From Desmodesmus armatus (Eukaryota; Chlorophyta; Chlorophyceae; Sphaeropleales; Scenedesmaceae): DNA of 64,000 nt. The notes beneath the pieces were generated by a model. The model was not told where the DNA came from, did no database searches, and saw only the letters and a list, made by a program, of their open reading frames with translations. The position numbers were made by a program, and so were the translations under genes. The stretch spans positions 310,001 through 374,000 of the forward strand of contig VIIQ02000593.1 of assembly GCA_007449985.2 (NCBI GenBank). The letters run 5' to 3'. Positions 55,671 to 64,000 of the stretch are shown here, one piece after another. Within the stretch, counting starts at the first letter, position 1. Every line of letters starts with the position of its first letter.

Positions 55671-58600
55671 ATGCGTCAGACAGCAAGCATAGGCGCGTCT
55701 GTGCTTGCAGCCGTTGTCAGGGGCATCAGCAACACCCACGTTCCTGAATGTTTGCCTTCCACCAGCTATGCCTGCTCCAGCCTGTTGGCACAGCACCCTT
55801 GGACACGTGGGTCTTCTACAACAGCAGCATCAGCATCCCCCCAGGTGCAAGTCCAACCCAGCAGCATGGACCTCCAGTATGCCCGCAGGATCAATGAAAT
55901 GCTGGCAGCGCAAGCAGCTCAACAGAGGCAGCAGCAGGAACAACAGCAGCAGTTACAGCAGTTAGAACGCAGGCGCTTGAACCTGGATAGCATACCCATC
56001 CTGCAGCTGCCAGGGCGCCAGAAGCAGCAGAAGCAGCAAAAGGAACAGCAACCGCAGCCGGATACGGATAGACCGGCTGTCGACTGGCGGCAGGTTGTTG
56101 AGCATGTCAGGCAGACGGGGCAGACTGTGACTGGGCAGCAAATGCTGACCGACAAGTTCAGGTGAGCCACTTTTTACCCAGCGTGGTGTGGAACAATCGA
56201 TCGTACTGCTGCATGATTTCGAGGATGATGTGGGGCTGCTGCTGTTGGCACCGAGCACCTAGGTGTGGGTGCTCCCCCCCCCCCCCCCCCCCCCCCCCCC
56301 CGAGGGGCACACCCTCCCCCTGCATGCTGTCTGTCCCAGCACGGTGCTACATGTACTGTGGATAGCACAAGACGAATTGGACCAACACAAGTCGTTCAGA
56401 TCAGGCACTGTGAAGGGTCAAATAGGAAATAGGGTTGTATGAGTGGAGCAGAGCATTTTCCAACAGCTGCTGCTTCGGAGGCATGCCCTCAGGGACAGGC
56501 TGTAACTCGTGGCTTGCTGCGCCTGTGCTGTGCTGTGCTGCAGGCGCACCCACACCTACCTACGCATCTCCCTCACGGAGCGCTGCAACCTGCGCTGCAC
56601 CTACTGCATGCCTGCTGACGGTGTTGACCTGACACCCTCAGAGCGGCTGATGTCGCCAGTCGAGGTGGAGCGACTGGTGAGGCACCTTGCTCGACACCAC
56701 AGCACAGCTTGTTGTGTATACAGCCTGGCGTGCATGCACGTTGAGCCACCACACAATAGCACTCTGTGCTGAGTTGTGCAACGCTGTGATGTAGCGCAGC
56801 ACTGGTTGTATCTGCCGTGGTATGGTCCTCAACGTCAGGTGTCTACCTGACAGCGGAACAGATTGTCATCTGGGCCGTGCCGTCCATGTTGCCAAGGACC
56901 AAGCTTGTGGGGCCACCTAAACACAGTGCATCCTGCCCAACTGCACCCACTTGAGGGCTCTGTACAAGGCTTAGGTCTACAGTGGTTGTGCGTCTGACTG
57001 CAGTTGTTTTGTCATGGCTCTGCAAGCCAACCCTACACCAGCCACCTGACAATCAAACCCCGTACCCCTGCACTGCCATGCTGCCCCTCCCCCTAGGCAC
57101 GGCTGTTTGTCAAGGCGGGTGTCACCAAGATCCGCTTGACTGGTGGTGAGCCTACAGTGCGGCGGGACCTACTGGAGATTGTTCAGCGGCTGCATGCCCT
57201 CAAGCCACTGGGCCTGCAGACGATAGCCATGACCAGCAACGGACTTACACTGGCAAAGCAGCTGCCAGCACTGCAGGCGGCAGGCCTGTCCACGTCAGGT
57301 GAGCGGCTGCTCAGCTGTTGGCTATTCTGTTGGTTTGCCAGCAGGGCAGAAGCTGTGCGGCCCACGTCTGCAGCTCTGGCTCGTGGAGGCGCTCGTACTG
57401 GCCGGTGTGCATGGCTGGCGGGCGGCTGGGTGGCTGGGCGCATGTAGTGTGCTGATTGAAGTGCGTGCACATTGCCATCTGTGGGAAGGCAGGGGCGTCA
57501 TGTTTGGTGGCACACAGTGCAGCAGTGGGATGTGTCGGCTGCAGCCTGGACCTTTCCCCGTGCTGTATCAGTCCCATCCTCATCATTTGAATGCAGCGCT
57601 GACCGCTGTTTGCGTGTTGTGTGTTTGCTGCAGGCCTCAACATCAGCCTGGACAGCTTGCGGCCTGAGCGGTTTGAGCAGCTTACACGGCGGCGGGGCCA
57701 CCACAAGGTCATGGAGTCCATTCACACAGCTGCGCAGCTGGGCTTTGACCCTGTGAAGGTGAGGGACACATGCACGAACATGGTTTGTTGAGTGGAAGGA
57801 CGGGGCATTGGCTGGCCACGCGAACAGGTAGAAGCTGCTGTGCAAGCCTCGCTATGGCGTGAAGGGTTGGCACCCACACACCTCTGCAGTAGTCAAGCTC
57901 AGCAATGGTCAAAGTTGTTGCGTGCGCCAAGCATAAGGTGTCCAATGCTGGTTTGCTGTTTGTCAAGCAATATCGGGGCAGGGCTTGTACCAGCGTCAAC
58001 AGCAATGCTTCTGTAAGTACTTGGCGGCCTGCTCTACATGCTTGTATCATGCTGCTCACTCGTTCCCTTGTGTTGTTGCTGCCGCGTCCAGGTGAATGTG
58101 GTGGTCATGCGCGGGGTGAATGATGATGAGGTGGCAGACTTTGTGGAGCTGACCCGGCATGCCCCCATCAACGTGCGCTTCATTGAGTACATGCCCTTTG
58201 ATGGCAATGCATGGGGCAGCAAGAAGATGGTGCCCTACAGAGAGCTCATGGCAGCAGTCAACAACAGGTGGGAACCTGGACGGCAGCAGGGGTGCTGTAC
58301 GGTTCGGTTATGATGCTCAAAGCTTGACTGGCAGCTGGGTGTCCTTTTCCCCCTAATATGCGACATGGCAGCAGTCAACAGCAGGTGGGGGAACCTGGAC
58401 GGCAGGTGCTGTCACAGGGGGATGGGGTTGCTGTAGGGTTTGGCCTTGATGCTCATAGCTGGCAACCCCTTTGCCTAGCATGTGCGACCACGCTGTGATC
58501 AACTTCATCCCACCCTGTCCGAGAACCATGTCTTCATACCCCCCCCCCACACACACACACACACAAAAAGCAAGGGGGGGTGACAATGAACCCACCCTGC

Positions 58601-59301
58601 AAGGAATTCTGCGAGCTCAAGGTGGTTGGGTACTGAGCGTCACCTGTGCATCTGCTCTGCTGTTGCTGACGGCACAGGTTCCCTGAGGGTCTGGTGCGGC
58701 AGCAGGACCCTGCAGGGGAGGTTGCCAAGAACTTCAGCATCCCTGGCTTCAAGGGCAGTGTGAGCTTCATCACCAGCATGACACACGCCTTCTGTGGGGA
58801 CTGCAACAGACTCAGGCTGCTGGCGGACGGAGCACTCAAGGTGGGACCGGGGTGGGGTTGATGCTGGTTGGTCTGGCCTGTGCAGAGCAGGACAGCCCAG
58901 CCTTCCAGATGCAACTAGCTTGGTGGCCAGTTGGGGTGGTGCGCGCTGATTGCTGGTGGTCCATCCTGCTTGCATTGTTGGACCCTGTAAGGCATTGTTG
59001 GACCCTGTAGGGCATGCACATCTGTTTGATGGGTGGAGGGGCTGGGCACGCTGACAGCAACGCCCTCTTGCAACACAGTGAGCTGACCTGCTGCTGTTTC
59101 CTATGCTGGCTGTTCTGGCTGCAGGTGTGCTTGTTTGGCGCCAATGAGGTCAGCTTGCGTGATGCTGTGCGTGGGGGTGCAACAGACGATGAGCTGGCCT
59201 CAGTCATATCAGCAGCAGTAGACAACAAGAAGGCAGCACATGCAGGCATGGAGGTCCTGGCAGTCACGCAGAACAGGCCCATGATCACCATTGGCGGCTA
59301 G
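55671..59301 (+). CDS. CNX2: GTP 3',8-cyclase MoaA / CNX2 (molybdenum cofactor synthesis)
   Basis: Radical-SAM enzyme for the first step of molybdenum cofactor synthesis: GTP to 3',8-cyclo-H2GTP, leading to cPMP; in plants it works in mitochondria. Exons 55671-56161, 56544-56676, 57097-57298, 57634-57758, 58092-58267, 58678-58840 and 59125-59301 keep phase and give 488 residues. The first about 160 residues are a probable presequence ([20 protein letters not shown]) plus a Gln-rich linker with no core motif. The core has the radical-SAM motif [53 protein letters not shown], the second cluster CGDCNRLRL with a further Cys in KVCLFG, and the C-terminal Gly-Gly (ITIGG). All are needed for activity in the family and present. 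A partial duplication lies in the intron after 58267. Confidence 0.96.
56274..56301. repeat. 28-nt poly-C run
   Basis: An uninterrupted C tract (28 as written) in the first MoaA intron. Its length is prone to sequencing error. The opposite strand could form a G-quadruplex-like structure. Confidence 0.9.
58247..58484 (+). repeat. 117-bp tandem duplication of a MoaA exon-intron junction
   Basis: CATGGCAGCAGTCAACAACA followed by GGTGGGAACCTGGACGGCA at 58247 is repeated at 58364 as CATGGCAGCAGTCAACAGCA followed by GGTGGGGGAACCTGGACGGCA. Similarity continues (TTTGGCCTTGATGCTCATAG against TTCGGTTATGATGCTCAAAG). The copy carries the last seven codons of exon 5 and a second intact GTGGG donor inside the intron. 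Confidence 0.88.
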
Positions 59302-60891
59302 GGTTGTAAGGACCATGCCGCTTCTCGCATCTTTTTTGCCCCCAGCTGCTGCTTGTGTGCAGACAAACCTGCCACAGCTGGGCATTGTTGTATGATCAGC
59401 TTTGCAGCCGACCAGCAAACAGTAGGATCCGGGTTTGTTGGTAGAGTCAGCGCACTGGATTGGGGTTTAGGGGTTGAGTCAGCACACCTTGGGTTGTACG
59501 GTTGCTGAATTGGTTGCTGCTACTAGTAGGACAGGTGCAGGGTGCAACCACTGAGTGCTATTGCCCGCATGGGCTCTATTGATCGTTGTCACACTTCTGC
59601 TGGGCCTGGAGGCAACAGCTACTATGAATTCAGGCTGCATGGCGTTTGATGAGGTTGAAGGTCTGGGATAGGCACAGTTGCGAGGTGGACATGGACAGGG
59701 TGGCTTGTGTGTGCAACACTTGCTGGTTTTGAGGTTGATTTCTTCGCCACCAAGGCACTCTGGCCATGATGTAACATTGCTGTGGTGCTGGAAGGCTGTT
59801 AGAGCACTGTTGCAAGCATAAGCAGCTTATTCAATGCTAGGCCAGACAAGGCAAGTCTGTCAATGTCACAATTGTACAGGTGCGTCAATGTCACACTCGT
59901 ACAGGTGCACAGCCGGACAGGAGGCCACAGCGCTGGTGCCATGTTAAGCAACAATAGACAATATGCGTGACCTGGAAGGCTGACAGGCCAACACTGCCAT
60001 CAGCCAACGTTTTGTTTTGACAAACAAGGCAGCAAGGGCCCAGAATTTGAACAGTGCAGGCACTATGTAGCATGTGTCACAACTACTAGTGGGCAGGTAT
60101 GGTCACACTGCCGCAAAAAACTTTAGATTGCGCGGTGAGTTCAGACATCAGCAGAAAAACAGCGGATGCACCTCTGCGCTACTGGTTCCCAAAATCAGCT
60201 GAAATCAAGAAGCATGCTCTTCATGTGGTTGCTCGGAACAAAAAGGTTGTGCCGGCACTGACACAACACCTGTCACCAACAACCCAGCACAGGATTTGTG
60301 GCCACTACGCAATATAAACACACCTTGTGCGGCACCCCAACGCAGCACACAGCCACACATGGCGGCCGCGTGCCGCAGATCTAAAGGAGCAGGCAGCATA
60401 AGCGAGAAGGCGAAACCTCAAAGCTGTACATGTGCACATTGAACCCTTACCTGTACAACTGCTGCCAACGCTGCCATTCAACCAAGTCGAAACGCACTCA
60501 AACTGACCAGGGCCAGGGATGTGGACGATCATATAGGCCACAACAGCTGCGTGTACCAGCCGCCACACCCAACACCGTCGGCACTTCTGCACTGACTCCG
60601 AGTCTGACTCAGTTGGCCTGTGCACGCCCCGCCACACGTGCCTGGTCCGCGCAGTAGAAGATTAAGTTTTTGTTGTCAACTGCTGCCCTGCTGGGGCACT
60701 AGGATGAGAAATCCTTAAGGCAGAGCCCTACTGAGACCAATCACGTCAAACGGAGCACTCGTCTTGGGCAGGGCCAGGGAAGAAACGTACAACAGGCCCC
60801 AAATGCTGGCATGCGCAGGTGTGCTAGGTGCTCCACAAGGATGGAGATCAGCTGCTGCCCTAGTATAAAAGAATGCCGAGACAGGGTGTCT
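59302..60891. other. Intergenic region between convergent genes
   Basis: About 1.6 kb between the MoaA stop and the stop of the MFS gene (-). A TGTAA four bases after the MoaA stop (59305-59309) and others further on could serve as poly(A) signals. Near 59430-59500 the phrase GGTTGAGTCAGC recurs in diverged form. Short frames show no family. Confidence 0.6.
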
Positions 60892-63207
60892 CTACTGTGA
60901 CCGCCGCAACCTGTGCGCGATACACGCCGCAGCGAACAATGACAGAACCACATGAATGCAGGCCAACATGGTGAAATAGGGACCGACACCCATGCTGCTC
61001 ACCCCTGTGACACTCACAAGCACCACCACACCCGCTAGCATGCACCAGCCAGCATTCACAGCCGCAGTCGCAGCGCCCGCGTTGGCCTGGTCTACACACG
61101 ACATGTAGCTATACACGCCAGGCATCAGCGCAGCTGCACCAAAGCTCACCAGGAAAGAAGACGCAAGCAGGCCTGCGATATGCATGTTGACACTGAACCC
61201 CCAACCATACAGGAGGAAGCCAGCAGGCATGAACAGCAAGGCAGCAGCTACATTCCACACCATGCGGCCCTCTGGCGCGTTACCCCACCGCACAGCTGCC
61301 TTGTCAGACAAGATCCCGCCCAGCAAGCTTCCACTGACAGCCCCAATTCCATCAGCTAGGTACGTCACTCCAATCATCGCCTGACCTAGGGAATACGGGG
61401 GTGCTGTCAGGAACACCGGCCACAACGTGAGACAGCCAAAAAGGGCAGCATTTGCCCAGGCATTGACCAGCACATAGGGTGCAAAGTCCAGCTTGTAGAA
61501 GTAGGCCAGCATGCTCAATGGAAGGCGGAACACCGGCTTGGCAGCGAGGATTTTCGGGGCCTCTGCTATCTGCTTCAGAAGTGCTGGGTCCTTGACAGAC
61601 AGCTGCTTGAGTGTGTAGTACTGGTGGGTCTCGGGTAGGAACAACAGCAGCAGGGCGCCGACGGCACCACAGAACACGGCCAGGAACACAAAGGTAGACC
61701 GCCAGCCCAGTGCTGCGCTGAGGGCGCCACCGATCACAGGGCCAATGACAGGCCCGGTCAACTGCAGTTCATGCAAGGGAAGGCAGGAGCAGTCAGGAAT
61801 GAGACAGAACAATGTACAAGAGCAGTCAAGGCCTTGATGTGATCAGAACATCAGACAGGCTGGATTGGCAGTGGTGCAGTGCAAACACCAACAGCCAGTG
61901 CAGTGTGTTTACAACTGCGTTCAGGCAAGTGCACGATTCACTATCACGCCCGAGACCCTAGTTGACGGCCCCGTCCAGCAGGGCTTGCAGATCCTGATAC
62001 AAGGGTTTGTTGAGACTGCTGTGTGATGTCAAGCACACACCCATGAAGCGAAGCTAAGATGACATTCATGGCGGCCAGTTGCTTACCACTGCCAACAGAT
62101 GGGCTCCCATCATTGTCCCCCGCACGGCAGGTGGGAAAATATCAGCAATGACAGCTTGGCCAGTGGTCAGGAATGAACACTCTGCAGAGTGACACACACA
62201 GCAGTACATCCGTCATGCGCACGGCATGTTTGAGCGCTGCTGCCTGGTAAGCGCTGGCTGGGAAGTGCAGTGACGCACACTATGTCACGAAAGCGGCTGC
62301 GAATAAAAGGCATAATGACTGCCGCTGCAGTGCTGCAGACTCCATGGGTGGCACATGCTGGTGCATGCTGTGCATGTGCGTATGATGCGGTGTGCAGGGT
62401 GCCAAGCAATATAACAGGGAAGCATAATGCATGGCTACTCACGAGCGAAGCCTTGCACTGCCCTCAATGCAATCAGCACACCAACAGTTGGACTGAATAC
62501 ACAGCCAACGGTCGTGCCAAGGAACACAACCGTTGACAAGTTGTACGTCAGCCGCCTGCCATAGCGGTCTGAGAAAGGGCCCCTGCACACCAGCCAGCAC
62601 ATAGAGTGATGGGGTCAGCACAGTGCAACTGCCTGGCCTTGCTGCCACATGTCAGCCAACCACCAGAAGGCGCAAATGCCCTGGCATGCAACATGCCAAG
62701 TGCACCGCACCGGCAACACCCCAGCAGTGGCAGCAGCAGTAGTTGGCATGGCTCACCAGAACAGGTTGCCAAGTCCAACCGTGAACATAAACACGGCTAC
62801 AGTTGCAGCAACTGCCTCCTCGCTTGCATGCAGGTCCTTGCCCACTGCTGGCAATGCAGGGAAGTATATGCTGTCTGCAGCACAAGACACGCAGCACCAC
62901 ATCGAACCCAAACATTCAATCCAGGCCCCCCACAGGACAGGCTGGTTTGCTCAAAGCCATCTGCGCTGCAATCCATGCACCAGCATGACACAGCAGCTGC
63001 AAGTTCCTGTCATTTTGAGCAAGACGCTGCATCTCACTGACCTGTAAACGGCACCAGCAACGCTGCCACAGCCACTCCTGCAAGAATCAACCAGCACACA
63101 GTCCTGCTGCGCAAGTCATATATGCTGCTGGTGCTGTTGACAGCGATTGACATGTCTGCAGCTTCTGAGGACAAAGATTGTTGACTATTGTGCTTCATAG
63201 GAGCCAT
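60892..63207 (-). CDS. Major facilitator superfamily transporter (DHA1/Bcr-like)
   Basis: Polytopic secondary transporter, probably a proton-coupled exporter of small molecules; the substrate is not predictable. Exons 63207-63042, 62874-62757, 62582-62443, 62181-62087 and 61761-60892 keep phase and give 462 residues, normal for a 12-segment MFS protein. The start is MAPMKHNSQQSLSSEAADMS. Helix 1 (CWLILAGVAVAALLVPFTG) leads into DSIYFPALPAVGKDLHAS, a block typical of DHA1/Bcr-CflA proteins. Motif A is GPFSDRYGRRLTYN after helix 2. Others are VQGFAQCSFLTTGQAVIAD, RGTMMGAHLL, the motif C-like GPVIGPVIGGALSAALGWRS and LPETHQ. The second half has GSLLGGILSDKA, the repeat of motif A. The last exon holds about two thirds of the protein. 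Confidence 0.92.
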
Positions 63208-64000
63208 GGGGCCAAAAAGCACAGTGCTGTCTTGACAGTCCTATTGGTGGCTCGTGTGCGCTTGTGCTGCTGCTGATTGTCGCTGCGACGTCATCACGGA
63301 GAGGGGCAGCTTTGAGCTTCGTCAACATCTACGGAAGAAAGCTGTCGGCCGTTGTGGTGCAGTCACACCGGGGGTCGGTGTTGACAGATCATATCGTAAC
63401 CGGTTTGTCATCAAGTTAAACCAGGGTCGCTAGCTGTTCATTTTGCTGTGAGACTGCGACTGTCAATCACTTCAGTCGGTCAGAGAGTCAAAATGTCCGT
63501 ACATCCGGGCAGCCGACCTGCATGTCTGCCTCCAATGTTTCAGCATACACCCCAGGGCATGTGCTGCAAGCTATTCTCCGTACCCCATCTGCTGGCTGTC
63601 AGTGGCTTTTGCGAGTTACGTACTTATGTGCACACTGCAGGACAGTGCAGGGCCCCAGGAGGGGCTGATCAGGTCATGACCTTCCCTGCACACCATGCCG
63701 TGGTGGCACGCTTGGTCTGATCTTGTCCCAAGAGATCTTCGCTACACTTATGAACATGCATCCGTCTCGTGGTACGTCCTGTACCCAGCTAGCGCGCCAA
63801 TGCGTCCAGTGGTACATGCTCTGGTGAGCACGCCATAGCACACTCACTATGGCACACCCCCTGCAAAGCGCGTGGCCCTGCCAGGCATGTACATCACCCA
63901 GCACACCCGGGTCAGTGGTGCCACCACCGACGCAACACCTGAAGGGCAGCACACACCAAACATAGCATCGCACGTGCACCTTAGGGGAGCGCGCAAGTCC
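63208..64000. other. Right edge, no supported gene
   Basis: Upstream of the MFS gene. A plus-strand frame at about 63448-63720 and a minus-strand frame at 63674-63979 are open but without domain signals. They could be parts of a gene cut by the window edge; I cannot tell. Confidence 0.5.

Noticed and set aside
63448..63979. Possible partial gene at the right edge
   Set aside because: Only short unrelated frames on each strand; nothing recognisable before the window ends.

Overview
The window looks like nuclear DNA of a chlorophyte green alga. Almost every gene is split into many short exons with GT..AG introns, usually with CTGCAG at the acceptor. CAG/GCA microsatellites and low-complexity Ala/Gln/Ser stretches are common. 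The cytochrome c, NIPA8-type, proteasome and surface-protein sequences have a green-algal or plant character. The class (Trebouxiophyceae or Chlorophyceae) cannot be fixed from this sequence. A kinesin-II subunit at the left edge suggests that the organism, or a recent ancestor, builds flagella.

Layout. 1-3120 (+) is the 3' part of a kinesin-II motor gene. 4277-5185 (-) is cytochrome c. 5186-7561 is a repeat-rich intergenic block: 24-bp repeats, a 99-bp hairpin-bearing array with inverted copies, and a 16-bp-arm palindrome. 7562-15712 (+) holds two tandem NIPA8-type Mg2+ transporter paralogs. A terminal-inverted-repeat (TIR) element lies at about 15861-16516. 17581-19633 (+) is proteasome subunit alpha-2. 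20087-24489 (+) is the EBP1/PA2G4 homolog. A second, TA-flanked TIR element lies at 25338-26048. About 26548-29003 (+) is an unrecognised multi-pass membrane protein. 29004-32605 is repeat-bearing and has no supported gene. 32606-38699 (-) is a RavA/MoxR-type AAA+ ATPase. 39317-41024 (+) is an RS-rich protein with a small-acidic-protein (SMAP) domain. 42259-48419 (-) is a large surface protein with beta-helix repeats, a Cys-rich segment and a polytopic C-terminus. 49599-50752 (-) is a short UBTD/DC-UbP homolog, head-to-head with the NSUN6 tRNA methyltransferase at 51149-55329 (+). 55671-59301 (+) is MoaA/CNX2. 60892-63207 (-) is an MFS drug:H+ antiporter-like transporter.

The genes are mainly conserved housekeeping and accessory eukaryotic genes and do not form one pathway; there is no operon logic. 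Most exon models below were checked by carrying codon phase across each GT..AG junction. The least ordinary parts are the repeats, the intron differences between the NIPA8 paralogs, decayed copies of exon ends inside introns of the RavA and MoaA genes, and a 37-47 bp element found three times. I did not find a gene cluster that I could defend as a new biological system.
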